Of a stretch of 64,000 nucleotides of DNA, positions 49,255-60,586 are shown one piece after another. The first letter of the stretch is position 1. The number at the start of each line of letters is the position of its first letter. A model generated the notes under the pieces. That model saw only the letters and a program-made list of their open reading frames with translations, had not been told where the DNA came from and did no database searches. A program made the translations under genes and the position numbers. Source of the DNA: Capsicum annuum (Eukaryota > Streptophyta > Magnoliopsida > Solanales > Solanaceae); assembly GCF_002878395.1 (NCBI RefSeq), contig NC_061119.1, positions 46,888,281-46,952,280 of the forward strand, given 5' to 3'.

Positions 49255-49570
49255 CTATATTCAAAAATTAATTAACCAAAAATTATTTGGAGTATATGTT
49301 GACATCCAATTTTAATTGCCCGATATTCCTTTTAGGCTGCTGTTTGTAAAAATTATTAATTTTAAATATTAATATTTTTTACACATTATTCTTGTATCAA
49401 ACAGATATTGACGTGTCACATTCATTATTTTAAAAATATACTAAGTGTTGACACCTAAATTTTTCCCTCCACAACTAAGATTAATCTCAAGTTTCTTTGA
49501 TTTTTAATAAAATTACAATATTTATTTTATCGAATAACAAAACTTTTCAAAAGTATTTAACTGGGTAAGA
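47371..49570. repeat. CACTA interior, AT-rich, with (TA)n tracts
   Basis: No gene is seen. Microsatellite TA runs lie at about 48153-48189, 49011-49029 and 49205-49250, and a short (tta)n at about 48783-48803. The open reading is poor in all frames. Confidence 0.6.
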
Positions 49571-49585
49571 TTTTCATTTTAAGTA

Positions 49586-49685
49586 CAACAACAACAAATC
49601 TAGTGTATTCCCACAAAGTGGGGTCTGGGGAGGATAAAGTGTACGCAGTCCATACCGCTACCTCCAAAGAAGTAGAGGGTAAAGC
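49586..49685 (-). mobile_element. 100-bp LINE/SINE 3'-end insertion with 15-bp target duplication
   Basis: TTTTCATTTTAAGTA occurs at 49571-49585 and 49686-49700. The 100 bases between are the same 3' end as the LINE at 13 kb (tggggtctgggga, gtacgcagtcc, and the CAA run that is a TTG tail on the minus strand). It is either a severely 5'-truncated RTE LINE or a SINE sharing that tail. It inserted inside the CACTA element. Confidence 0.92.
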
Positions 49686-50114
49686 TTTTCATTTTAAGTA
49701 GCGATTATATATTATCGTATTCAATTATACGAAAATATATAATTTTGTTACTTAAATATCTGTTTTTTATAAAATATCGAATTTTAATCAAGGTTTGTCT
49801 TGAAATAAATTTAAATGCTTAAAATCTTTATTTAAATGTAATTTATCCTCGAAAGTAATTTATTTGGAAAATATTTGTTTATTTTTATTAAATCAAGAAA
49901 CTCAGGATTAAAGTAGTGATTAATTGTTTTCAAATTTTAATTAAATTTGATCAATTTATTAAATTTGACCTTAATTGAAATCGATTTGACCACAATTGCA
50001 ATGTAATTGGTCAATAGATTTTCAACTGGATTAATATTTAATCTCTTTTGACCAAAACCCCAAAACTAGGCTATTTAATAAATAGCCTAAACTAATTTGC
50101 CTTTTCATTTAGGG

Positions 50115-50370
50115 AAAATTTCAGAAATAGCAACTTTGTAGCCTTAATTATAATTTTTATAGCAACAGTTTCATAATTACGAAAAATACCAAATTGTATT
50201 TTGTATTTAAGTAAAATATTGCTATATAAATACATATACAAATATATATGTATTACTCATAAATACATATGCACAACTGAAAAATACATATTCTTCTATT
50301 ACTATGAAGTGGGTAAAATATTGCTACTTTTGCTATAAGTTACAATTTTGAAGAAGTATTATTATTTATT
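50115..50370. repeat. Dispersed Solanaceae repeat (relative at 11.3 kb)
   Basis: The phrases agaaatagcaactttgtagc, tagcaacagtttcataatta and gctacttttgctataagtta are hallmarks of a repeat seen inverted at 11320-11425. No target duplication was found. Non-coding. Confidence 0.5.
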
Positions 50371-50388
50371 GTAATTATAACCTTAAAG

Positions 50389-50912
50389 ATGCTAGTTTCT
50401 GTAATTTTTATCAGCAGACCACTCCAATTAGGACCACCAGCAGCCCAAACAAATAAACCGACACGTCTCATTTCCTTTACCCTTTTCCCCTTTAGCGTAC
50501 AACAACAACATACTCACAAACAACAATTTTGGGTTGATTTATACGATTTTGTACAATATCTGGATGATTTTCATTGGTTTGGGGTATAATTCGTTGATTT
50601 TCATTGACCTCGACCCGATCTCCAATCTGACCCACTTGCCCGAACCGGTTGCCTCTATGTTGAGTAATATTTTCATTGCATAACTCATTTCTGGTTTGTC
50701 GGTTTGAGTTACCAATAGATGATCCTGAGTACGAGAATAGGGAGAGGAAGAATGATGGGAACGCGAGTGGTGGTAGTTTGGGTTCTAGTTCTGGAATGAG
50801 GTTTACTATCGTGTCGTTGCCGTGGCTATTTGGGATGTTTGGATCAACTTCATCCTCTAGCCAGGGAAGAGGATCAGGGTCTCGTAGACAATGGGACAAG
50901 GAGTCAAATTAG
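50389..50912 (+). pseudogene. GC-richer exon-like segment in CACTA, unrecognised
   Basis: Base composition rises sharply here. The plus frame ending at a TAG at 50910-50912 contains a Gly/Ser-rich stretch (SGGSLGSSSGMRFTIVSLPW) and LFGMFGSTSSSSQGRGSGS. It is followed at once by GGTATGTATATA, which could be a splice donor (the stop then being read through by splicing) or 3' flank. A polar run (DDPEYENRERKND) precedes it. The opposite strand is also open for 135 codons, typical of GC-rich coding DNA, and I prefer the plus strand only weakly. It may be a host gene fragment captured by the CACTA element, as these elements often do. Family unknown. Confidence 0.35.
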
Positions 50913-51173
50913 GTATGTATATATAGAACTTCGATCTTCTTGAATATGTTGTGTTTGTTTAGTTCATTTGAGTTAAATTTGTATAATTGAATTGCTGATC
51001 AAAATAGACTAGGATAGAAGGTTAATAGGTAGTCGTGTGTTGATTTGCTATCCATTCATATTAGTAGTCCTAGTATTACTATATGTTGTTTTTTGTACCC
51101 AGATTATTGTATTGTTTTGTTGAAGTAAGGTATTGTTGTTAGTTGCTGATCAGAACAGAAGTTTATCGACTTG

Positions 51174-51374
51174 ACTTTAGGTGTTGATATAATTTCCAAA
51201 GAGCTATTTTTTGTTGATATAATTTTCGAAGGGCTAGTTTTTAGATGTTGATATAACTCCCAAAGGACTGGTTTTTAGGTGTTGATATAATTCCCAAGAA
51301 GCTGGCTTTTAAGTGATGATATAATTCCTAAAGAGCTGGGTTTTAGGTGTTGATATAATTCCCAAAGGGCTGGT
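51174..51374. repeat. 34-bp minisatellite, 6 copies
   Basis: The core tgatataattcccaaagagc followed by tggtttttaggtgt starts at 51184, 51213, 51248, 51282, 51316 and 51350. The first spacing is shorter (29). It lies within the CACTA element, about 270 bases after the exon-like segment, and may be intronic to the captured sequence. Confidence 0.9.
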
Positions 51375-51848
51375 AAATTTAAGGAACTCTAGCTAGTGGC
51401 TAAGCTGTTGTTCTTCATTTTACTAGGTAGTTGAAATCTCCATAACTATGTTCATGAGACATTTCATTCGATCAGCTATGCCTAATTCTATAATAGTTGG
51501 GCTCAGTTATATGTGTTGGCTCTATTTAGATCAATTTCTGTGCTCACGATGTATAGCCAGTCCTTACTTGAACCCATTGAGGCATTTGCTATAAAAATGA
51601 CCTAATAGACAGATTAATATTGAAGGTTCATTGGAACTGTGTTTAACAACAGGTCTGTTTCTTTAGATCTACATTTATATCACTTCCATATATGCCTAGA
51701 TGTTATGTATTGACCAACTACTAATGTTAGCAACATACATACATATGTCAAGTGAGTGCAGCTACTATAAATTGATGAGACAAACCTTCTTACTCTATAT
51801 ATGGGTTTTTAACTGCTTATTTGTTTGTCGAATACTATTCTTTGTCTT

Positions 51849-51895
51849 GAGCCGGGGGTCTATCGGAAACAGCCTTGCTACTTCTCCGAACGAGT
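51849..51895 (+). repeat. Fragment of the LINE/SINE 3' end
   Basis: The text gccgggggtctatcggaaac and then agccttgctacttctccg is the plus-strand form of the same 3'-end block seen in the 13-kb LINE. Only about 45 bases remain and no target duplication is seen. The open frame ending at 51897 runs over it by chance. Confidence 0.6.
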
Positions 51896-52244
51896 AAAAT
51901 GTAAACTGCTATGGATCCGTTCAAGTACAACTGGAACACATCGAATGAAAGTGCTGAACAGGTAGCTAAGACGACTAGTTTTCATTTCACTTAGTCTAAT
52001 TAATCTTGAAACATTTGTACTATTTTACTTCATATACTTTTGAGTCTAAATACTTGAAGGATTTGTAACTTTTAAACTTAACATTCTTTAGTTGTTCAAG
52101 AATATTGTGTAATTTTGATAAATAGTCTTCTTTAAATTATTTTGCTTAAACTGTTATGATTGTTTTCAAGTGATTGTGGTAATAGTCTTAACAACTTGAG
52201 ATATGTGAATAAGATGAGTATTAAATACCTACTTGAGAAATAAA

Positions 52245-53412
52245 TTAGCGACTTGAAAATGGTTTAGTGTAGTTACTTGAAAGGTGAACTTGTGTTTTGA
52301 AATTAGTTAAGTGTAATCACTTGAAAATGTGAATTCATGACTTGAAATTGGTTTAGTGTTGGCACTTGAAATGTCAATTCATGACTTAAAAATGGTCAGG
52401 TTTAGTCAGTTTTGAATATAGTTAAGTGTACTGTTTTTAAAATGGTTAAGTATAGTGACTTAAAATGTCAATTAGCTATTTGAAAATGGTTTGAGTGTAG
52501 TGACTTGAAATGTGAATTAGTTAACTGAAAATAGTTAAGTGTAGTGATTTGAAATGTGTACTAGTGACTTCAAAATGTTGTAAGTGTAGTGACTTGCAAT
52601 GTGAATTAGTTATTTGAAAATGGTTTAGTGACTTGAAATGTGTAGTAGTGACTTGAAAATGGTTAAGTGTAGTTACTTGAAACGTGAATTACTTACTTGA
52701 AAATGGTTAAATGTAGTCATTTGAAATTGTGAACTTGTGACTTGAAAATGGTTAAGTGTAGTTACTTGAAATGTCTACTTGTGACTTTAAAATGGTTAAG
52801 TGTAGTGACTTAAAAAGTATACTAGTGACTTTAAAATGGTTAGGTGTAGTCATTAGAAATTGTGAACTTATGATTCGAAAATAATTAAGTGTAGTTACTT
52901 GAAATGTATACTTGTGACTATAAAATGGTTAAGTGTAGTGACTTGAAATGTGTACTTGTGACTAGAAAATGGTTAAGTGTAGTCACTTAAAATGTGAACT
53001 AAGTTACTTGAAATTATGAACTTGTGACTTGAAAATAATTAAATGTGGTGTCTTGAAATGTATACTAATGACTTTAAAATGATTAAGTGTAGTGATTTGA
53101 AATGTGTACTGGTGACTTGAAAATGGTTAAGTACAGGGACTTGAAAATGATCAAGTGTAGTTACTTGAAATGTGTACTAGTGACTTGAAAATGGTTAAGT
53201 GTAGTTACTTGAAAATGGCTAAGTATAGTGACTTGAAATATCAATTAGCTATTTGAAAATGGTTTGAGTATAGTGACTTGAAATGTGAATAATTTATTCG
53301 AAAATTATTAAGTGTAGTGACTTGAAAATGCGAATTTGTGACTTGAAAATGGTTAAGTGTAGTTACTTGAAATTATGAACTTATGACTTGAAAATGGTTA
53401 AGTATAGTCTCT
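52245..53412. repeat. ~44-bp composite minisatellite, about 25 units
   Basis: Two alternating blocks build the array: acttgaaaatggttaagtgt (plus agtg) and gacttgaaatgtgtactagt. Units vary by small indels. The array covers nearly 1.2 kb of the CACTA right half. It has no stable open frame. Confidence 0.9.
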
Positions 53413-54060
53413 TATCTTAATATAACAAGTCATAACAATAGTCACAATAATCTGAAAATTCAACTTTGAGTTTATCATGCTTTATATGCTAATATATACA
53501 TGTTCATATTTGTTGATTGTTATGATTTTATTTGATATTATAATGTCATATAATTTATGTGATTAATTTATTTTTAGCACTTTTTATGTACTGAATTAAC
53601 ATATTTTTATGCAAAATGAGTTTGAAAGATAGGAACAAGAAATATTAGCTGCTCAAAGTACATCAATTGTGGAAGGAGGATGAAAAGGGAATTGGACTTG
53701 CTGATGAAGCATGTTTACAAGAAATCGTGTTCAAATGATGAACGCTTATCTCAAGAAAACAACCAAGCTTATGAGGATGAAAGTGATGATGACTTTGACG
53801 GTGTGAATGAAAGTGATTCTATCTGATAACGTGGATCAAAGTGATTTTGATCCTGATGGTTGATAGTTGTGTTGAGGATTCAAGTTTGAAATATTTTATT
53901 TTGGACTATTTAAGAATCATACATTATTGATGTGGATGTTTTCAATTATGTCTTTTTGTTAGTTGTAATGGTTTACATTAAACTTGTATTGAATGATGTT
54001 TTTGAGAATTATTGAAGGTTTTGAATAGATTTTTGATTAATTGTGAAACGTTTCTAGTAA
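53413..54060. other. CACTA right interior; weak acidic frame at 53600-53830
   Basis: A short plus-strand stretch with NNQAYEDESDDDFDGVNESD ends at a TGA near 53828. Acidic tails like this occur in several transposase-associated proteins, but I cannot assign it. The rest is AT-rich. Confidence 0.3.
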
Positions 54061-54731
54061 TTTACGTGTGAATCACTACTTGAAAATTTTTGTGAAAATT
54101 TGCAGGTAAATTTTTTTTTAATGAAAATTTATCAAATAATTCATTCAAAATTTTGCAAGTTAATCGCAAGTAAATCTGCAAATAGCGTACCTGCAGATTT
54201 ATTTTCGTAGCTAAATTACCTAGGGATTTACTTGGCAATCTTCGTAGGGAATAATTTGTGATTTTTTTCGTGGAAATCCACAGTTAAAATTCTTTTTTTA
54301 TGAAATTTTACCAAATAATTTATGCAAAATATTGATAGTTAATTGCAAATAAATCTGCAAATAATGTACCTACGGATTTATTTCTGCAGCTAAATTACTT
54401 AGGAATTTACTTGAGAATCTTCGTAGGAATAATTTGTAATTTTTTTCGTGGAAATCCGCAGGTAAAATCCTTTTTATAAAATTTTATCAAATAATTCATG
54501 CAAAATTTTGATAGTTAATTGCAAATAAATTCGCAAAAAACATACCTGCAGATTTATTTTCGCAGCTAAATTACCTAAGGATTTTATAAATCCGCAGGTA
54601 ATAATTACCTACGAAGGTATTTTCTTTGGATTCTAATCGGTAAGAAAATCCGCAGGTAATCAAATTACTTGGGGATTTTATCATATTATCCCTATGAAAA
54701 TTCCCAAGTAATAAGCAATTTTCTTGTAGTG
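54061..54731. repeat. CACTA right subterminal repeats
   Basis: About three diverged tandem units (starting near 54085, 54270 and 54455) share cgtggaaatccgcaggtaa and tgcagatttatttcgcagc phrases, and carry the caggtaa motif of the left end in mixed orientation. The unit ends at the terminal TTTTCTTGTAGTG. Confidence 0.8.
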
Positions 54732-54734
54732 AGG

Positions 54735-55952
54735 TAAACTGCTAGATTGTCGAGTATTAGATACCCCTAGGACTCAATAGCATGAAAAGTAAAGCATAGC
54801 ATGATCTTGAAAAGCATAACAATGTCCACTTATTCATAATTCATTTATAGAGACATTTTATTAAACACTTGTAGAGCATAAGCTTGTACATATCCTAGCA
54901 TGTCATGATTTCACCATTTAATTCACATGGACATTCTATCAAATACATGGGGAGCACAACTTAATGCATATAATCATGGACAACATTTAAACATTGTAAC
55001 TACAACACCCAAACTTGCTAATTCAAGGATTTTAACATGGGAATTACATAATTCAATATACATGCTATTTCAATTTCATGGAATCTACAATTAAATCATG
55101 GATTAAAACTCAATTAATATCATGAACATGAATACAATCCAATTTCAAGCATGTAAATCATGAATCAATAATCTTGTAGTTTTAAAAATGGATTCTTGGG
55201 CTCTATGGGTGAAAGGAACCCATAGATGAACACCTAACATACCCAATTAATGGATTCTTGAAGATTCTTGGAGAAATTCTTGCGATTTGTTCTTGATTCT
55301 TAAAGCTAGAGTTTTGCCCTTTTTGAGAGCAAATATTTTAATCTTGAGAGAAAGTGAGTAAATAATGGGATAATAGGTTATTTAGGGGTTTAATCACGTG
55401 TTTAGACTAATTTGGGCTGTGAAAAAAATACCAAATAACCCCTGGAAATAATAAAAAATTTCATCACTGGATGCCCGAATTTGGCCACTACCGCGACATG
55501 GTGAGCCACTGGAATATGGTTGGCACTGTGTAAAAATGGTCGACTAGGAAATTTGCTCTTGGCGCGATGCGGAGCCTAACTAAAATTTGACAACTAGGGA
55601 AATGGCCCTTAGCGTGGCACGTCATGATCGCGGAGTTACACTGGAAAGTGATATTTGGGAAATTGGGAATTAGCGCGATGTGGTGGGATCACGATGGTTT
55701 ACTGGATTTTGACAATTTCCATTTGCACCCTCTCCGCGACGCGGTGAAGTACCAGGTGGTACACTGTTTTACAAAATAGCTATATTATCTCTTCACCCGG
55801 GTATCGAATTTGGGAGAATTTTATATCATTGGAAAGATGGCTGAATTTCCTACGCAATGGTAAGCCCTAAACTGAAAAATACTAAGTATTTTAAAAATTT
55901 TCTATAGGAATAATCATGTACTGAGAGTTAAATTAAGCTTGGAGGTATTATA
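54735..55952 (-). mobile_element. Chromovirus 3' LTR, proximal part
   Basis: On the minus strand the LTR starts TATAATACCTCC at 55952 (a TG to TA change at the very end) and runs left to the CACTA insertion. It is a clear direct relative of 59346-60586, sharing gtgagtaaataatgggataa, the ggatgcccgaatttggccac block and CG-rich U3 text. Just inside, AACGAGGAGATA on the minus strand serves as polypurine tract. With its distal part at 44751-46002 it totals about 2.5 kb. Confidence 0.88.
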
Positions 55953-56241
55953 ATATCTCCTCGTTTTGAACATCCGTCCTCTAATGAGACTGATTAAGCT
56001 GAGAAACACTAATAGACTGAGCTTACACACTGAACATGTATATCTGATGCATGGAATACACGACTGAAGCTACTGATAAGCTGAGTTTTCATACTGAACA
56101 TGTATATCTGATGCATGACTACATGGTTTAACTGATTCATGAATGAATGACTATCATGAAGATGATATGCAAGGTAAAGAATACCAAGTTTATAACTCTA
56201 ACTGAACATGGAACTGAGCAAATCTAAGGAAGACTGTTACC
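55953..56241 (-). other. Chromovirus 3' untranslated spacer
   Basis: This lies between the integrase stop and the polypurine tract. It has a short duplicated phrase (actgaacatgtatatctgatgcatg, given here as its halves actgaacatgta and tatctgatgcatg) at about 56028-56052 and 56093-56117. No coding. Confidence 0.6.
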
Positions 56242-59080
56242 TTAAGATGAATCTGAAATTGCAAAGAAGAGGTGAGGATACTTCATCTGCATATCTACTT
56301 CTGCTTCCCAAGTAGCTCCCTTAACGGACTGATTCCGCCAAAGAACTTTGACTAAGGAAACTTCTTTGTTCCTCAGTCTGCGAATCTGACGATCGATGAT
56401 TTGGACTGGAACCTCTTCGAAAGAGAGATTATTCTGAATGTCTATGCCCTCTAAGAGAACTATGACTGCGGGGTCACCAATGCATTTCTTTATAAATGAG
56501 ACGTGGAATACTGGGTGCACAGAAGCTAGATCTGAAGGCAACTCAAGCTCGTAAGCTACCTTTATAAAACGACTCAAAATTTTATAAGGACTGACATATC
56601 GGGGACTGAGTTTTCCCTTCTTGTCAAACCTCTTCACCCCCTTCATGGGAGAGACTTTCAAGAATACAAAATCACCGATCTCAAACTCGAGATCTTTTCT
56701 CCTCACATCTGTATACAATTTTGGTCGGCTCTGGGCTACCGTAAGTCTTTCTCTGATCAATTGAACCTTCTCTAAGGCATCAAACACAAAGTTAGGACCT
56801 ACTACTGCGGCCTCACAGACCTTGAACCAACCAATTGGCGATCTACATCTCCTACCATAAATAGCCTCAAACGGAGCCATCTGAATACTATAATTATAGT
56901 TGTTATTATATGCGAATTCGATCAAAAGCAAGTGGTCATCCCAACTACCTTTAAAATCAACAACGCAGGCTCTTAACATATCTTCAAGAGTCTGAATGGT
57001 ACTTTCTGCTTGACCTTCTGTCTGAAGGTGAAAAGCAGTACTGAGGTGAACTTGGGTACCAAGACCCTTTTGGAATGCTTTCCAAGTGAGAGGTAAACTA
57101 GGTACCTCTATCTGGGATAATAGACATTGGGACTCTATGTAACCTGACCAATGCTCTGATATAGAGTTTGGTGTAGTCCTCAACTGAATAGGAAGTATAA
57201 ACTGGCAAGAAGCAAGCTGATTTGGTCATCCTATCTACAATGACCCAAATAAAATCATGTTGATGATGAGTACGAGGCAAACCCATCACAAAGTCCATGT
57301 TCACTTCTTCCCATTTCCATATGGGAATACTGAACTCCTGCATAGACCCACTAGGTTTCTGGTGCTCAATCTTAACCTACTGACACATTGAGCACTTGGC
57401 TCTAAACTCTGTAATATCGCTCTTCATCCCACTCCACCAATAGACTCCCACAAATTATGGTACATCATAGTGGCCCCTGGATGGATTAAGTAACACACAC
57501 CATGCACTTCTGCAAGAATTCATTGGCTCAAGTCGTCTACACCTGGCACACATAGCCGACCCTAGAAACACAACACAACACACTATCTCCTTCTTGGGAG
57601 AAAATTTCTTCTTTCTGCTCTCTGACTGACTCCTTCAGATTAACTAGACTGGGATCTCTGTCCTGCTTTTCCTTTACTTTGGAAACCAGAGATGATTTTG
57701 AACTATTCTGTACACACACACCGCCCTCTGCTGAATCGACTAAGCAGACACCTAGTTGGGAAAGTTGATGAACTTCCTGAACTAAATTCTTCTTACCATT
57801 CTCAACATGAGCAGCACTATCCATAGATTACCTACTGAGAGCATCAACCACTATATTGGCCTTTCCCGGATGATACATAACATTTATGTCATAATCTTTC
57901 AACAAATCTAACCACCTTCTCTGACGCAAATTCAAATATTTCTGAGGGAACACATACTATAAGATTTTGTGATCTATGAACACATCAGCATGTACCCCAT
58001 ACAAATAGTGCCCCCAGATCTTAAAGGCAAACACTACATCTGCTAACTCAAGATCATGGGTAGGGTAATTCTTCTATGGGGCTTAAGCTGTCTAGAGGCA
58101 TAGGCGATAACCTTACCTTTCTGTATGAGGACAAAACCCAACCCTATTCTGGATGTATCAGTACACAACAAACCCATTTGAACCATCTGGTAGAGTTAAA
58201 ACTGGGGCTGAGGTGAGTCGAGTCTTCAAATCCTGAAAACTCTTCTCGCAAGAATCCAACCACTGAAATATATCTATTTTATAAGTCAATCAGGACATAG
58301 GGTATGCAATAGACGAGAACCCTTCAACAAACCAAAGGTAATAGCTAGCTAAACCCAAAAAGCTTTGGATATCTGATGGAGAAATGGGTCTAGGCCAATT
58401 TCTAACCCCCTCAGTTTTTTTAGGATCAACTCTAATGTCATTACCAGAAATTATATGACCAAGGAATGCTACTGACCTTAGCCAAAATTTGCACTTACTG
58501 AATTTGGTGAACAACTGATGGGCTCTGGGAGTTTGAGGTACGATTTTGAGATGATCTGCATAATCGTTTTTGCTACGGGAATAGACAAGAATGTCATCGA
58601 TAAAGACTATAACGAACATGTCCAAGTACTTCTTGAACACGTGATTCATTAAATCCATGAAGGTTGCTGGGGAATTTGTGAGACCAAAGGACATGACCAG
58701 AAACTCAAAGTGACCATAACGGGTTCAGAAAGATATTTTTGGAATGTAACTTTCTCTGACTCTGAGCAGATGATAGCCTATTCTGAGGTCTATCTTAGAA
58801 AAGTAACTGGCTCCCTGAAGTTGGTCAAACATGTCATCAATTCTAGGAAGTGGGTATTTATTCTTAACTATAAATTTGTTCAACTAACGGTATTCTATAC
58901 ATATTCTGAGAGAATCATCTTTCTTACACAAGAATTAGAATGGTGTGCCCCATGGGGAAATGCTGGGTCAGATGAACCCCTTATCTAAAAGGTCCTTTAA
59001 CTGTTCTTTCAATTTCTTGAGTTTTGTTGGTTCCATTCTATATGGTGGAATAGATATAGGCTGAGTATCTGGAAGAAGGC
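56242..59080 (-). pseudogene. Chromovirus (Ty3-gypsy, Tekay/Del-like) RT-RNaseH-integrase-chromodomain, decayed
   Basis: Reading leftwards from 59080: the RT start ([12 protein letters not shown]), RT core with [10 protein letters not shown] (about 58592-58615) and [15 protein letters not shown], then RNase H (about 58290-57840) ending VVDALSR, the integrase zinc finger remnant (CSMCQ near 57385), and the catalytic core with WVIVDRMTKSACFLPVY and DRGT. After a frameshift near 57100-57180 come QTEGQAESTIQTLEDML and the C-terminal domain with KKGKLSPRYVSPYKILSR. Last is a chromodomain-like end (VKVLWRNQSVKGATWEAE, 56290-56340). The last 313 codons are open. Gag and protease are absent because the element is broken at 59081. 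Several stops interrupt the rest. Confidence 0.92.
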
Positions 59081-59345
59081 TGTAAGACCCCACAAAATTC
59101 TCTCATAGAATGAGCCTTAGGGCATGTCAGGTGAGGTGTAATTCCGGCCCTAGAAAATTGAGAAGTGACTTCTTAAGTGAGTATCGTGTTAAACATATAT
59201 AATTTCTCTAATTTCGACATTTTATCACATGGGAAATTTTATAAGCTTTCCGTCGATATAAGATTCACCCAAATTCGATACCCGGGCAAGAAGTTATGGC
59301 TAATTTAAGTCCTAGTCATAAAACGTCATTTTAGTGCTTGGCGCG
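59081..59345 (+). mobile_element. Plus-strand LTR start fragment abutting the minus-strand LTR
   Basis: TGTAAGACCCCACAAAATTC at 59081 is an LTR-type start in plus orientation. The next 260 bases match the beginning of the plus-strand solo LTR at 24.3 kb (ttttataagctttccgtcg, atataagattc, aagaagttatgg). At about 59345 the text switches to the minus-strand LTR. The chromovirus gag/protease and the inner half of its 5' LTR are missing across this junction. Confidence 0.7.
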
Positions 59346-60586
59346 TCACAGAGAGGGTCTATTTGACAATTGTCAAGTATTAAATACCCCCAAGACTCAA
59401 TAGCATGAAAAGTAAAGCATAGTATGATCTTGAAAAGCATAACAATGTCCACTTGTTCATAATTCATTCATAAAGATATTTCATCAAACACTTGTCGGAC
59501 ATAAGCTTGTACATATGTTAGCATGTCATTATTTCACTATTTAATTCAAATGGACATTCCATCAAACACACGGGGAGCACAACCTAATGCATATAATCAT
59601 GGATAGCATGTAAACATTGTAACTACAACACCCAAACTTGCTAATTCAAGGATTATAACATGGGAATTACACAATTCAATATACATGCTATTTCAATTTC
59701 ATGGAATCAACAATTAAATCATTGATTGAAACTCAATTAATGTCATGAACATGAATACAATTCAATTTCAAACATGTAAATTATGAATCAATAATCTTAT
59801 AGTTATAAAAATGGATTCTTGGACTCTATGGATGAAAGGAACCCATATATGAACACCTAACATACCTGAGAAGATTAATTCTTGAAGGTTATTAGAGGAA
59901 TTCTTGTGATTTGTTCTTGATTCTGGAAGCTGGGGTTTTGCCCTTTTTGAAAGAAATGTTTTAATCTTGAGAGAAAGTGAGTAAATAATGGGATAATAGG
60001 TTATTTAGGGGTTTAATCTCATGTTTAGACTGACTTGAGCCTTGGAAAATACCAATTTACCCCTGGAAATAATTAAAAATTTCATCACTGGATGCCCGAA
60101 TTTGGCCACCACCGCGATGCGGTGGCATTACAGTGAGCCACTGGAATATAGCTGGCACTGTGTAAAAGTGGACGACTGGGAAATTTGCTCTTGGCATGAT
60201 GCGGCACCATCATGGAGCCTCATTGAACTTTGACAAATAGGGAAATGACCCTTGGCACGGCGCACCATGATCACGAAGTCACACTGGAAACTGAGCATTG
60301 GCGCAAAATGGTGGGATCGCGATGGCTCACTGGATTTTGACAATTTCCATTTGCACCCTCTCCGTGATGTGGTGAAGTACTAGGTGGTACACTATTTTAC
60401 AAAAATGGCTATAACTCTTCACCCGGATATCGAATTTGGGCTAATTTTAGATAGTTGAAAAGCTGGCTAAATTTCCTACGCAATGGTAAGCTCTAAATTG
60501 AAAAATACTGAGTATTTTAGAAATTTTCTATAGGAATACTCATGTACTTAGGGTTAAATTAATCTAGAGAAATACGGGGTATTACA
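59346..60586 (-). mobile_element. Chromovirus 5' LTR, outer part
   Basis: On the minus strand it starts TGTAATACCCCGTATTTC at 60586 and runs left to the broken junction. It carries the same CG-rich U3, TATA region and leader as 54735-55952, at around 90% identity by eye. The outer flank ttctt (60587-60591) pairs with ttcct at 44746-44750 with one mismatch. Small frames at 60042-60343 are chance. Confidence 0.85.

Larger units (their letters stand above)
46003..54731. mobile_element. CACTA (En/Spm) element, 8.7 kb, TSD AGG
   Basis: The left end is CACTACTAGAAAA and the right end, inverted, CACTACAAGAAAA. AGG is duplicated at 46000-46002 and 54732-54734, the 3-base duplication of CACTA elements. 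Both ends (46020-47370 and 54060-54731) are packed with short motifs around caggtaa / ttacctg in both orientations, the expected subterminal transposase-binding repeats. No TNP2-type transposase is recognisable, so it is probably non-autonomous. The interior carries other repeats, three tandem arrays and a GC-richer exon-like segment at 50.4-50.9 kb. Which end is 5' is unknown. Confidence 0.93.

Noticed and set aside
50492..50899. 135-codon minus-strand frame opposite the CACTA exon-like segment
   Set aside because: Probably a shadow of the GC-rich plus-strand segment. No recognisable domain, although the strand choice is not certain.
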